64,000 nucleotides of DNA from the NCBI GenBank assembly GCA_002270565.1, contig NQMI01000047.1, positions 200,044-264,043 on the forward strand, read 5' to 3'. Below the pieces are notes generated by a model. That model was not told where the DNA came from and did not search any database. It was given only the letters and a program-made list of their open reading frames with translations. A program made the translations under genes and the position numbers. The DNA comes from Stenocarpella maydis. Lineage: Eukaryota > Ascomycota > Sordariomycetes > Diaporthales > Diaporthaceae. Shown one piece after another: positions 44,463 through 57,111 of this stretch; position 1 is the first letter of the stretch; each line of letters opens with the position of its first letter.

Positions 44463-45007
44463 TGTTAAACGGAACCGCTCAGCAAGGAGTTACCCTAGCT
44501 TTGTGCAAGGATTTACCCTAGACTTGCGAGTCAGGCGATTTTCGCTAAGTACGCCTAGTGCGTGCGTAACGCAAGATAAGTTTGGTAGCCGTAAGTTGAT
44601 TATTTTAGCCTACATTTACACCTTAATTTAGACCTCTACATTACCCTTATTTCTTACCCAAAAAGTATATAACTTAGTATATTGGATAGCTTGACTTCTA
44701 AAGTTTATATATACCTAAGTTGGGCATTACTAGGGCTATAGTTGGCTAGTTGCTTGGAACTAAAGATGGTATGTTAAAAGGGCGAATTTTCCAGCATTTG
44801 CAAATTTATATTAGAGCCTACTGCAGCATGCCCAGGGGTGAGATAATATCGGAGGGTATATAAGGAGGGCTTATAGAAGCCCAACTTAATTTAATATAAA
44901 GTTGTTCAGACTATTATTAATCATCCCAATTCGCCTTAGAGCACCATACTGCAACCATACCGAAACACACGCTAAACTAAACACTATTTTATAGTATAAA
45001 TTCATCA
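44463..45007 (+). repeat. LTR family 1, copy G, 5' LTR position
   Basis: About 545 bases, RIP-decayed, TGTTAAACGGAACC.. to ..AATTCATCA. It is the only copy followed by a retroelement primer-binding site. Confidence 0.8.
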
Positions 45008-45009
45008 CA

Positions 45010-45023
45010 GGTTATGAGCCCGG
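45010..45023 (+). promoter_or_regulatory. Primer-binding site, initiator tRNA-Met anticodon arm type
   Basis: GGTTATGAGCCCGG begins two bases after the LTR. Its complement, GGGCTCATAACC, is the anticodon stem-loop of eukaryotic initiator tRNA-Met. Drosophila copia and some other Ty1/copia elements prime from such a half-tRNA. This identifies LTR family 1 as copia-type. Only about 58 bases of internal region follow before the gypsy LTR at 45082 interrupts it. Confidence 0.6.
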
Positions 45024-45081
45024 CTCTAGCAATCAGCGCTCTAAAACAACATTAAATTTAGGCCTTAAAAAGCCTACCTAT

Positions 45082-45477
45082 TGTTCCGGGGTCTAGGGGA
45101 AACAGCATGTTTCGGGATCCGGAGGACAACCAGCACTTGGCATCCCCCCCCCCCCTCTCTAAGACTATAAGAAGGAGCCTTCCCGCGTTGCTTTTGAGAA
45201 ATTCCTAGTCCTAGAGAACATCTTTTATACCCTGTGGATTTTATCTGTCTGATATATACATGTATACTGTGAAACTATTTCTTATACCCTCTTTTTCTAC
45301 CTCTCCTTCCTTGGCACCCTCATTCCCCTTATAACTCTCCTATCGCTTAAGGGCTCCTCTTCTTGTCTTTTACACTCCTCTTGGGGTGGTTACTTAATCA
45401 GCGCTCTGGCAGATGATGGCCTTTTTGTGTGTGTAGAGGTTTTGTTCTCACGCTCCCTCCTTTTGGGCCCGTTTTCA
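45082..45477 (+). repeat. 5' LTR of gypsy copy I
   Basis: TGTTCCGGGGTCTAGGGG.. to ..GGGCCCGTTTTCA. Pairs with 55798-56196 and, inverted, with 56725-57111. Confidence 0.85.
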
Positions 45478-46899
45478 CTGGTGTTTGCCCTATGAATCAA
45501 ACATGGGTTTCTTCAGCCAATAAGGTTTCTTCAGCCATTATAAAGTTCCTTGGCTTTTAGGCCTGGATTCCCTGTTTTGTTTATAAGGTTGTCGGCTACT
45601 TTAGGGGAGTAAATCTTTATACTTCTAATACCATTTAATTCTGATTAGAGCTATAGTGCCCTCTTGCTCTTGATAGAGGATTTTGCTATTATGCAAAGGC
45701 TAGATTTACCCTCCTGAGTCGCCTATAGTTAACCTAGTAGTGATAGGAGCAGATATGTGTGAGGCTGGTCTGATCTCTATACCGAGCTGACTTCATTATT
45801 TCGGTTATATTTTGGACCCCCTCCTAGTATATTTAATTTAGTAGTAAAGTATGGAACCTCTAGCCTGGCTATACGTTCCTGGAAAAGCTACTAAGGGATT
45901 TATATCCTTAGGCCTTAGAAATTCATTCTGATTAGATTTAATAGCATCTAATTAGGGCTCATTTCTTTGGAAGGGATATAAAGGACTAGTATTAAGAAGG
46001 TTTGGTGGATCCTAACCACCTATATCACCCGAAACTCTCTTGCCCTTAGATGTGGCACCCGAAGGTTTGGCACGCTAATTCCCTAATATGGGTAAACTGG
46101 GTGTAATGAAGCCTTAGTTTAACTAATTAGGCCCCTCTTCGGTTTTCCCTTTTAAGTTGTTATTATAATATCTGGTTACCCTATTGAATACTATATCTGA
46201 GATATTGTCTGATGTTGTATGATGTTGGGGTTGGGTGATAGCGGTGCTGGATGTTGTATGTTTTTGCAGGGAGTTGAAGAGGTTCCTGCCCTACTGACTG
46301 CTGTCCTTCTGATTGGTAAGCTCGGAGCTTCCGCTATTGTCAGTACCCCCCCCGCGGTCAGGATGGCTGGCGTTAGCAGCATGAGGGTATTCTGAATATT
46401 TATGTTGTCCTCTCCTCTGGTTGCTTGCAGTTGAGTAGCTCCTGCCTGTTACTATAGTAAGACTTTATAGTATTTAATGTGACCTTCTATACTGATATCA
46501 TTCACTCTGATTGTACCTGGTTATTCCTATATATATCTTAGTAAACTTCGGATAGTACTTATGCCCTTGTTTCTTTCGGATATACTTGGTATAGAGAAAC
46601 ATTTGATACTTTTGGATAGCACTTGTATCTTGCCTCTCCTGAAGGACCTCTGGTATTAAGAAACATTTGACTTTACTATTACCGCAAGGGACTGATTAGG
46701 ACCTGACCTGTCCTATATGCGTCTCTGCGGACCCTGAATAGTACTTACGCCTTTGCTTCTCCTGGATACACTTGTTATAGAGAAACATTTGATAATCTCG
46801 AATAGTACTTACATCTTGCCTCTTTAGCTATAGTGCTAGTATAGAGAAATATTTGCCTCCGTTGTTATAGTGAGGGATAGATTAGGACCTATGTTTTTT

Positions 46900-49800
46900 A
46901 TTTTTCTAATAGAAGATATTTATTCTGCTTCCTTATCTATTAGAGGTTCTCCCTCTAGAGGAAGGGAGTAGGATATAGATGAGGCAAGGGGGCTCTTATT
47001 AAAGAAAGGTCTACCTTAAGGATGCCGGTCTCCTTAGGAACCTGCCCCTACCCCATCTGGGACCTCTAATTAGGAGCATTATGCTCCTGTACAACCTATT
47101 TAGGCGACTTCTCAGCCTATTATACCTTTAATGCCCTTTGGAAATGCTGCCCTTTGGACCTTGCTATTCCTTAGCTCTTAAGAGGATATTTGTAAAGGCA
47201 GGTCTGATTAGCTTAATCCTATAGCTATGGCTTTCTATAGGGATATGGAATATTATGGTATTAAGAAGTTTGCTAGAGGCTGTCTGGAATTTTTACTTTA
47301 AAAAGGAAGGATAAGCTTATCTTATATTTAGAGATATCAGTCTCTAATTGCTAGCCGCCCCGAACTTAAGGGCGATATATCTGTTAGGAAACTGAAGAAT
47401 GATTTCTAATGAAGAGGAGGTAGTGCTAGAAATGCAGCAAGGGACTTCCACCATGGCTGGGGAGGGGAAAAGTAAAATGAAGGGTAATCCAATCGGTTTA
47501 AGCAAGACTAAAAAGTCAACCAAAGCTAAGCCTAAATAAGGACCCCTAATCCCCCAGACCCCTAAAGCTAAGGCTATAGATGCTATTCTTGCTACCTTAA
47601 TTAAAATACTGATTTCAGATATTCTTACACTTAGCGAGACTAATGCTGTTCTGATTAGAGAGCTCCTTGCTTGCAGGGATAATACCTCTCTTGATAAGTA
47701 GCCTTTTAAGCTAGTCCCAGATAGGGATATGCCTTAAGCTATAAGTTTAGGACTTAGTATAGTCTCTGCTTCATTTAAAATTAGATATAAGCAATGCTTA
47801 AGCTCTAATCAGATGCATATCATTAGGTATAAGGTAAATTTAATATTATTTCAAACTGCTGATATAGTAAACTATGGTTGCTATAGATCCGCCTACCTAA
47901 ATATTAGGATTGCTTTAGAGAGCTATAAGATCCTCCCAGCCCTACTAGATATAGGTGCTAAAATGAATCTTCTTCCTTTATTCTATTACCGCTAGAATAA
48001 GTTATCCTATACTCTACTCTAAGATATAAACTCTATAGTTTATAATGAACTATTACTTATACTAATTGGAAGTAACTAAGGAGTAAGTATGCATCAGCCA
48101 TAATAGGATAAGGGCTATTTTCTTTATTATAGATAATAAAATGCATAATACTACCTATAACATCCTTTTAGGGATGCCTTTTTTTTTTAGATACGAACTT
48201 AACTTTTGAGCAATCAAGGGGGTTCCTTTTTGTATATATCACTCTTAATGGGTTGTAAGTAATATATAGGCTGGGGAGGAGGAACCAGAAGCCTTTCTAG
48301 GTGGCTGCTACTGAAGGTATAATGGTTCCCTGAAAATACCTTCCTTAGAGGGTGATGATGGTCCTCCTTCAGCCAGACTCCTCTAATCAGAGGCGGGTTA
48401 TAATTGGAGCCCTAACGGACCCTCTTAAAACCAACCTTAGGTTGTCTTAGGATGATAATATCCTTAGGAGCCTTTTAGATGAGGAAGCTAGAACCCTAGT
48501 GCTAAAATTTTTTGCCTCCTTTCTCTATATTTATAGGCCTAATATCCTATCGGGTTACTCTAATTAGTAGTCTTTTATTTAGATGGGTGCACCCTAGAGA
48601 CCTATAACTTGATTCCGTTCGGACTAAGAAAAGGGGGCAACCGCTCCAGCTGTTAGGACCCTGTATAAAAGGGTAGGGGTAAAAGTCCACCCTGTTGATG
48701 ACTTTCCCTCTAATAGCACTATCCCTAAGGGAACTGTGAATTAGAAGCCAAGCTATAAGGCTAGGGTTAGGTATCTGATTGATGCTGGTAGAGGAAGCAA
48801 ATATAACCTATGGATTAGACTTAGATTCTCCTTTATTTTAAGGGGGTTGCGATTAACGCTAGAGTGCTTTTAGCACATTATTATAGGAAACTATAACGGG
48901 CTCTCTAATTAGGAAAAGTTAATGTTTACTTACCTCCTGGAGAATAGGGAAGAAGCTCTTGTATAAGACTGGTCTTATATCTCTTAGATTAGTATAAATA
49001 TTGCCCCTCCTTAGTCCATTAAGATAGTTCCTCACCAGGTATACTAGATGAAAACTGTTAAGCTCCCTAGAGCGTTAAGGGAGACTGCTATTAAAATGTT
49101 GAGGGAGCGAGAAGCTAGGGGTGTGATTGAAGAATCCCATGCCCCCTACTGAAACCAGTGGTTCCTTGTTAAGAAGAAGGATAGTGGCTATTAGTTGATT
49201 AATAATATCTCTAAGGCCAATCAGGTTATAATTAGGGATGCCTTTATTCCTTTAGCTGCTAATGAGTTTGCTAAGGAGTTTGTGATGTATTAGGTTCTGT
49301 TGCTCTTGGACTTTTTCTTAGGGTATAATTAGATTAAGCTGGAAGAGAAAAGCCGTAATATTACCACCTTTATAACTCTGATTGGGCTATTTCGATAGTG
49401 TGGGCTGCTCATGGGAGTTACGAACTTAGTGGTATAGTTTATAAGATGTATGGTTCGCTTGTTTTACGACCTGATTCTGATGGTCTGCCGCCCATTCCTT
49501 GATGATATTATGGTAAAAGGGCTAGAGTCCACCTATAATGATTAGGAGCTTAATAACCTTCCTAAGGTATGGAGGTATATTATAGAGCATATTAAGAACC
49601 TTAATGATGTGCTTTTTAATATAGAGCTTGCTGGTGGTGTGATTAATGCTGCTAAATCCGAATGGTATAAAAAGCAGGCTGATATTATAGGTTATATGTG
49701 TGGGACTTTGGGCTGCTCTCCTGCGGATAAGAAGATTGTTAAGATTAAGGAGTGGGAGACCTATGAAAATATTAGCTAGCTCTAATTATTTTTTAGCCTA

Positions 49801-51780
49801 ATTAATTTTTACTGGATCTAGATGCCCTTTTACGGAATTATATTACGTCCTCTCTTTAACCTGCTAAAGAAGGGTATTCCGTTTGTCTGGACTAAAAGCT
49901 GCCAGGAAGCCATGAACGCCCTTAAGTTAACAATTACTTTAAAACCCTACCTTATGAATATTAACTATAATGGGGGAGAGATCATCCTTATGGTTGATGC
50001 AAGCCTGGACGGCTGGGGTGCTTATCTGATGCAGGTGAAAGACGGGATTTATTATCCGGTTTGGTATGAGAGTGGCTTATGGACTGCTGCTGAGAAGCTC
50101 TATAATGCAATAAAACGTAAGTGTCGGGCTATACTTTATGCAATCAGATGGCTTCAGTTCTATATATATAGAGTTCATTTCATCCTGGAGACCGACTCAA
50201 ATGTTCTTATTTAGCAGCTGAAGGGGTTAGCATCAGATGTCCCTAGGGCCTACATTACTTGATGGCTGGCTATAATCAGGACATATGACTTCATGGTTAG
50301 GCATATTAAAGGGGTTGATAATTTGGTTGCTAACTTGCTCTTAAGAAAACCTCCGGGTCCTTTAGATAAGGTGGACAGACAAATTGAAGGGGATATTGAG
50401 GAATGGTGTGATGCTTCTCTTAACCCTATAATGGCTCCGATACTATCTGATCAGATGCTGTTACTTGAAGATAGTTATTAGTAGTTAAAGGAATTAAGGG
50501 GGATTGCAGATTACCTTTACTGCGGTATTCTACCTAGTTACCTCTCTAATTAGCAACAAAAGGCTTTTAAGAAGAAAGCTCTTGCATTTTCCCTTAGGGA
50601 AGGAGTGCTCTAGTGGGAACCCAAGAAAGATCTCCCTAGAAGGAGAGTTATAAATAACCCTAATCTGAGAAAAAGAATCATTAGGAATACTTACGCTCCC
50701 CTTGGTTATAGAAGGAGGGATACTACCTACTATTAGATTAGAGTAATATATTACTGGAAAGGGATATATGCAGATATAGAAAAGGCAATTGCTGGATGTC
50801 CTAGATATAACAAATAGGATACTAGGATTTATAATAATAGGGTAATACCTACCACCTTAGGGCTTCCGTTTTTAAAAATTCATATCAACATTTAGCATTT
50901 GCCCTCTAATTAGGGATGTTAATACCTTATAGAAGGACATTACAACCTTATGAGATGGCCTAAGGCAATGGCTCTTAGGGCTGCCGACTTAAAGAACATC
51001 AAGCGATTCTTTATCAACAAGTTCCTACTCAAATGGGGCTTGCCCCTATCAGTAGTTATAGATGGGGGACCTAAGAACCTTAAAGACTTTGCTAAATACC
51101 TTAGATACCTTAGGGTACATCAGATCAGAATATCCATATACAATCCTAAGGCAAATAGTATTATAGAATACAGCCACTTCAATATTGCATTAGCCTTAGG
51201 AAAGATGCTAGATGGGGGTATAACTAGATAGAAAAAGATCCTTCCTTATATACTCTTTGCTAATAGGATATCCTTAAGGCGGTTATATAAGAAAAGCCCG
51301 TTCTACCTGCTCTATAGATTTAACCCGGTATTGCCTATTAAAACAGAGATCCCTACCTAGCGGGTTTAAGCCTGGTCACCCTGTATAACCTCCAATTAGG
51401 TACTGGAATATTAACTATACTTATTACTAGACCTAAAACAAGATATCCTGCATGCCTAGGAGTTAGTTGCTGAGCAAAGAAGAAAGGCAGCAGCTAGAGA
51501 TACCCACTGGGGATTCCATAAACCCAAGCCTCTTATAAAAGATAACCTTATACTAGTTATAGATAAGCAGAGGAAATCTAATCACTCATCATTCCAGAAG
51601 CTAACATATTAATAGTTTAGGCCTTATATTATTAATGCTATTGAGCCTAATAATGTATATAAGCTGAGGACCCCTGATGGGATCCCTATTAATAGGACCT
51701 ATCCCCTAATGCACCTAAAGAAATTTATCTGTAAGAGGGGAATTTGGGAGCCAGAGGTACCTTTTCTTTGGGAGGACAAC
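46900..51780 (+). pseudogene. Gypsy gag-pol remnant (PR, RT, RNase H, integrase)
   Basis: Gag-like text lies near 47100-47420. A protease-like strand reads ALLDIGAKMNLLP at about 47939-47978. RT covers about 49000-49780: LPRALRETAIKMLREREARGVIEESHA, WFLVKKKDSGY, LLLLDFFLGYN and the active-site variant FLDDIMVKG (about 49495-49521). RNase H follows with MVDASLDGWGAYL (49990-50030), and the 130-codon piece 49822-50214 is open. Integrase text includes PLGYRRRD, YYWKGIYADIEKAIAGCPRYNK (zinc-finger part), LPLSVVIDGGPKN with a catalytic Asp, and NPKANSIIEYSHF with the catalytic Glu (50950-51231 open). A GPY/F-like tail continues to about 51780. Stops are mostly TAG. Reading shifts between frames in places. 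No product expected. Confidence 0.8.
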
Positions 51781-52269
51781 CCTCCTGAAAGTTAACAAAC
51801 CGGGAGGAAGCTATTAGAGGTAGCTAAACACAACGTCTTCCCAGACACACTAGACAATACACTCCATCCCACCACCCCTTATCAGAATGATAACAATTAG
51901 TACCATAACTGGTCTCTTCCTAGCCGGATAGTCCCCCAAGCGCAGGCATACTCAGATATAGACAGCTTATATGATTCAGACTTATCAGATTCAGCTAATC
52001 AGACTTAAAGGACAATACTGCATGTGGACATTCCGCTTATCAACCCCAATAACCCCAAGCTAAAGGAATATAAATTCTAGGATAAGATATAAAAAAGTTA
52101 AGACATAAAAAAGTCAAGATAATATTATATCTCTAATCAGATAAGTATACTTCTCTTGGGACTATATGCAAGATAAAAATCATTAGTTCTTGATTTACTG
52201 CTAAAAGAAGTATTAGCAACCTGAAAAACTGGATCTACCCTAGCCTTGCCTAACCCTTCTGATCACCTT

Positions 52270-53180
52270 ACAACCATAACTAGAGATCCGTGGGCTTGTA
52301 CTTAAACTTCCTGGGTATACATCTGGTGATCTCGCCTATGGCATCCGCATGAGTTTCCTTATATCCTATCTTAGTGGCTGCCTTAGTGTACTTGCCTAGC
52401 GAGAGCTCTAAAGGAGGCATGTTTAGAGGCTTATTAATTAGATCGGGATGCACGTTAGTAATATAATTATAACTACTCTTAGAAATCTTTAGCATCTTAA
52501 AATTATAAAGGTAACCCTTAATATAGTAGATATAATTAGTGCAAGCATTATCTTAAAATCCTTGGAGTAATTAGCACTTAAAGAAAGGGATTATAATGAG
52601 GATGATGCCTCAGAGAGTTATTTGGTTATAGTTGGCCCCTATCCGCCGCATATAATAGTCACACGGGTTTGCATTGCAATAACCAAAGAAGGCAATAAGG
52701 AGAGCCGGGCCCTGACAAAGGTCATTCCCCTAGTATAGTTAAGATATATACTTCTTATAAGGGCTACCATTTATATGCTTAATAAAAACATTATTTGGAC
52801 CTCCTTTAATTAGAGTGCTGAGGCGAGACTGCAAGTATTTGTAAGCCTCTAGGGCTTTTAGGAAGGGAAAGAATAGTTTAAGTAGCTTAGATTTATATAT
52901 TAAGGAGAGGGTCCATAGGATATAAAGACCCTTGCCTCTGCCCTTAAGGTTATATATCTTAATATTCATTATAAAGGCCTTATAAAGCGGTAATTTATGG
53001 ACCTAGTTTCGTGAAAGGATTGCATTCAGCTGAAAATAAGTGTAGATGCCCTCTTTATGGATAGGAGGAGGATTATATATTTTAAAGACCCCGATAATAG
53101 GAAGCAATTACTCCTTACCCTTTCCCTTCTCTTCTTAGCTTAATTAAGGAGGAGAAGATATAGTAATAGCAAAGCTCATC
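52270..53180 (-). pseudogene. Unidentified antisense ORF inside gypsy copy I
   Basis: On the strand opposite to pol, one frame reads, across a few stops, about 300 codons: NLKGRGKGLYILWTLSLIYK, LKALEAYKYLQSRLSTLIKG, NVFIKHINGSPYKKYIS, LYEGNDLCQGPALLIAFFGYCN-like text, MRRIGANYNQITL, YYIKGYLYNFK and, uninterrupted at 52495-52280, SKSSYNYITNVHPDLINKP to the stop. The same frame is found in gypsy copy II on the plus strand at about 59850-60625, where different codons are damaged. I do not recognise the family. It may be an extra retroelement gene, or an older element nested in this one before the two copies separated. Confidence 0.5.
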
Positions 53181-53639
53181 TAATTAGAGAGGCTTAATAG
53201 TTTAATAATAAGATTAATAATTAATAGTTAATAATACTATTAGGGGGAAGTTAAAGAAAAAGATTAGTAGGGGAAAAGCAACTTTAAATATAAAAAGTTA
53301 GAGAGGGGAGCTCTTATTAGAAGCATTTAAAGTAGTAAAGGTTGCTACCTGGCAGAAAAGGGAAGGAAGTTAAGTAATTTACTAGCTCAAGTAATTCACC
53401 CATCTTAAGGCTCCCCTTCTAATAAAAGCCCACCTTTCTGCTACAACCTCTAACCCAACTACTTCTTCCATAACCACCATACCTCAGCTGATCTCTGATT
53501 AGTACAGTATAACTTGCATCATTAAGACTTAAAAGCTGCTACAACCATCAACCTCTACCCTTAAAACTCATTACCTCCCCTCCATTACCTAATTTCTCCT
53601 TACCTTAGCACCCTTTTCCCCAATCCGACTAATCAGAAA

Positions 53640-55680
53640 GATATCTTCCTTAAGCTAGCAAATGATAAAGAAAGGTAAGGGAAAGAAGAAGAGATCCCCG
53701 TTAATCCAGTTTACAGCCATTAACAGTCCAAAAGGCCAAGTCAGCCCCATAAACAATCCCAATGCCCCCGTGCCTACTATTAAGTACCCAGACCCTTCTA
53801 ATTAGGTTGGCCTTAAAGTATAACTTTCAGCATTGCCCTTTATCACAAATTTTAATAATATCAACCCTATATAGCAGCTAAGATTTCCCAACCTATGTAA
53901 CGTCTGTAATTAAGGAAACTAGGATTGTAGAGCTAGTATAAACCTAATAAAAGACCCATTTGAAACTAGAATCCTTAATAACAGGTTGGTACTCTCCCAA
54001 GCTTTTGATATATCAGACCTTTTGGTACAACTACCATTCTTTTAGAACTAAAAATGGGGGCATAGTGATTATATACAGCAGGTGGTAGATATATATTTTA
54101 AGGGCGTTAATCCCTATCCTTAGTTTAGAGACCCCCCTAGGTAGAAGAACCTGTTTGGCACTCACTATGGTGACTTCCTCATAACCCTTTATAATGCAGA
54201 AGGTCTCCTAGCTTAAGAGGCATGCCTGCATACTGATTATATTCTGGGGCTTATCAATTAGCAGCTAATTGATTTCAGCAACCTGGTCTTTGTGGTGCTT
54301 ATAACCTATGATATTAATGGAGAACCCCCTAGATTATGGAGATACTACTTACTAAAGGATAGCTAGAGGTTCATTATCCAAGTTATATATACCCTAGGCC
54401 ATTAGGTATTAAGCATCTTTAATAGGGATACTAAATAACTTAGTATAATTGATATTTATCCTGATTGGAGAACTTGTAATAGGATGTACCCCTGTATAAG
54501 GAACTGCATTATATACTTCCTTACCCTTGGGCTACCTGAAGGATTCTTAAAATAGGCATGTATGGCGATCCAAGTGAAGGTTATGCTGCAGCTGGGATTA
54601 ACTGCCTGTGGACTCCTTATAGCTACCTATGTTGCCTTTTTCTTCTGGGAGAATTATGGAAAGAATGGCTGGGAGTTTGGAGACTGGATTAAGACTAGGC
54701 TGCTTGAATCCGCCCCTCCTGGCTTGCCTGCTGAGAAAGCCTTGGCTCTTGTCTGGGGTTTTGCTATCTGATTGGAAATTAATGGATCTAGGCGTCCAAT
54801 TAGGGGTATCCAGAATACTCTAGTTATCAGTTATGATAAGTATGAGAGGCTTGTGGCAGGAAAGAATGTTGTGTACTCTCAAGCCGATATCTTAGGGATG
54901 AATAAGGGGGAGACTAAGTATTGTGCTATACCTGGTGTGGGATTAGAACTAGGATAAAATCTGCTGGGCTTTCTTATAGTGAGATTTAATAAGGCTGATC
55001 TTTCAAGGCCTACTAACATCTGGACTTCTAGGTTAAGCAAAACTCCTGTTGCCCCTAATAGCTTAAAGAACCGGCTACCTATCCTGACATCTAAGATACC
55101 TAGTGCGGCTGTAAAGGATCTAATTATAATATCTAGGCTTGGACTTCATAAGGACCCATCCAAGATACCTGAGCCTCTACCTCAGGCAGATGGGGTATGG
55201 ATATATAGAGAAGATAGTCTTGGGATACTGAGTGAAGCAAGAACTGCTTTACGGATGCCTAATTGGAGTAGGGCCAGAACGCTGTAGGGTGACCCTATTA
55301 AACTTCTCTTGCAGCAGATGTTGAAGGCAAGCATTAGGAATATATCCCTAGGAGGAAATGTGAATATAGGTAGGATAACCCTTAAGCGATTGGGTATCTT
55401 AAGGTCTTCATTATTATCTCTATCCTTTATTCTAGTAATACCGCTACTATATTGCTTATTGCCTGCTATGATAAGAATTACAACGATTTAGGAGTATAAC
55501 TGGAATGCAAGTAAGTGGGTAGGGACTAAGGAAGCAAATTGCTGGGTTCCTATACCGGTGATTAGTAACAGCCATCAATCCTAAGCTCATAAAAAGGCAG
55601 CTAAGCAAGAGGAGAAGGATTGCAGATTGAGTATGCTGCAGCAGAATAAGAGTAGGGATAAGCGGGCTAGAAATTAAGAG
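53640..55680 (+). pseudogene. Unidentified third sense ORF downstream of integrase, with membrane segments
   Basis: A sense-strand frame of about 650 codons broken by stops starts near a basic segment (KKGKGKKKRSPLIQF) and includes NLFGTHYGDFLITLYNAEGLL, LVFVVLITYDINGEPPRLW and IDIYPDWRTCNRMYP. It then has a hydrophobic helix (VMLQLGLTACGLLIATYVAF), pieces open for 60-102 codons (54562-54771, 54772-54957, 54979-55287), a second hydrophobic stretch (LLSLSFILVIPLLYCLLPAM at about 55411-55470) and a basic end. Position between integrase and 3' LTR is where an envelope-like gene lies in some gypsy elements, but nothing identifies it as such. A reverse copy lies at about 57200-59300. Function unknown. 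Confidence 0.5.
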
Positions 55681-55797
55681 CTATAAAGGGTCTAATAGAG
55701 CTAAATTCAAGTGGCTTATCTGATTAGAGGAGGAAAGTGATTTTAGTTGTTTCGAGCGGATTATTACTTATTCTTTATAATGGTTTAGAGAGGGGTG

Positions 55798-56196
55798 TAT
55801 TCTGGGGTCTAGGGGAACCAGTATGTTTCGGAATCTGGAAGAAAACTAGCCTTAGTATCCCCCCCCCTCCCTCCAAGGCTATAAGAAGGGGCCTTCCTAC
55901 ATTACTTTTAAGAAATTTCTAGTCCTAGAAAATCAATCTTTTTATACCCTATAAATTTATATTTATTAGATATATATGTGTGTATTATGAAACTATTTCT
56001 TATGCCCTCTTTTTCTGCCTCTCCTTTTTGATACCCTCTATTCCCCTTATAACTCTCCTATTGCATCAGGGGCTCCTCTTCTTGCCTTCCACGCTCCTCT
56101 CGGGGTGGTTGCTTGATCAGGGCTCTGGCAGAACGTGTGCCTTTTTGTGTGTGTGGAGGTTTTGTCCTCTCGCTCTCCCCTCTGGGCCCGTTTTCA
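55798..56196 (+). repeat. 3' LTR of gypsy copy I
   Basis: Begins TATTCTGGGGTCTAGGGG (RIP-altered TGTTCC) and ends GGGCCCGTTTTCA. Confidence 0.85.
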
Positions 56197-56724
56197 ATAT
56201 GAAGATTTTAGTGTTATTTATATAATTAATTTGGGTACAGATCCTCCTAAACTCTGCAGTATAGTTTGATACTAAGCCCTTTTGGCATAGCTTTAAGAGC
56301 TCCCATTTAGCTTATTGTTTTTTATTAGGGTTCTGAAAGAGGGTTTTCTGGGCGTCTTTATAGTTCTTATAACCACTGAAGATTTCCTAAGTTTCTTCCT
56401 TATAGTCTTTAAAGTTTTCAGCATTTATATAGTCTATAAGGTAGGGTTTAAACCATACTAGGGCTCTCCTCTTTAGGAAGGAGGCTGCATACATAACCCT
56501 TTTTCCTTCCGGCTATTTGTTTAGTTAGTAGAAGCGCTAATAGGTCCTAACCTAGGTTAGGTAAGCTTAGAGTTAGCTAGAAGTTCTATTATAAGTAGCC
56601 AGGCTATTAAGTTTAATGCTTTCCTTATTTATAAGAGGCATATTAATAATTTTCGCGGCAGCCTATAGGGTAGTAACTTTATTACGGAGTCATTCCATCT
56701 CATTATTCTGCTAGGCTTGCCCAT
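56197..56724. other. Spacer between the two inverted gypsy copies
   Basis: 528 bases, moderately AT-rich. The left part has gag-like codons in reverse (CATTTAGCTTATTG..), too decayed to assign. No gene. Confidence 0.4.
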
Positions 56725-57111
56725 TGAAAACGGGCCAAGAGGGGAGCGAGAGGACAAAACCTCCACATACACACAAAACGGCACGCATTCTGCCAGAGTC
56801 CTAATCAAGCAACCACCTCAAGAGGAGCGTGGAAGGCAAGAAGAGGAGCCCCTAACGCGATAAGAGAGTTATAAGGGGAATAAAGGGTGCCAAAAAGGAT
56901 AAACAGAAAAAGAGGGCACAAGAAAAGATTTCACAATATATACATATATATCTAATAGATATAAATTCATAGGGTATAAAAAGATTAATTCTCTAGAATT
57001 AGAAATTTCTCAAAAGTAACATAAGAGGGCCCCTTCTTATAGTCTTAGGGAAGATACTAAGGCTAGTTTTCCTTTAGATTCTAAAACATGCCGGTTCCCC
57101 TAAACCCCACA
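56725..57111 (-). repeat. 3' LTR of gypsy copy II
   Basis: 387 bases, TGAAAACGGGCCAAG.. to ..CCCCTAAACCCCACA, the inverted form of the copy I LTRs. Confidence 0.8.

Larger units (their letters stand above)
45082..56196 (+). mobile_element. Ty3/gypsy LTR retrotransposon, full length, inactive (copy I)
   Basis: Two LTRs of 396 and 399 bases (45082-45477 and 55798-56196) in the same orientation enclose about 10.3 kb. Inside, in order: untranslated leader, gag-like text, protease, reverse transcriptase, RNase H and integrase (pol order PR-RT-RH-IN, so Ty3/gypsy), then an antisense ORF and a further sense ORF. A purine-rich tract GAGAGGGG sits just before the 3' LTR. LTR-flanking 5-bp duplications do not match. 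Numerous TAG/TAA codons show inactivation. It has inserted into the internal region of a copia-type element whose 5' LTR is copy G. Confidence 0.85.

Noticed and set aside
44457..45013. AGGTT on both sides of LTR copy G as a target duplication of a solo LTR
   Set aside because: The right-hand GGTT is the start of the primer-binding site GGTTATGAGCCC, so the match is chance.
54562..54957. Independent small membrane protein gene
   Set aside because: It is a stop-free part of a longer decayed frame inside the gypsy element and has an inverted counterpart in copy II.
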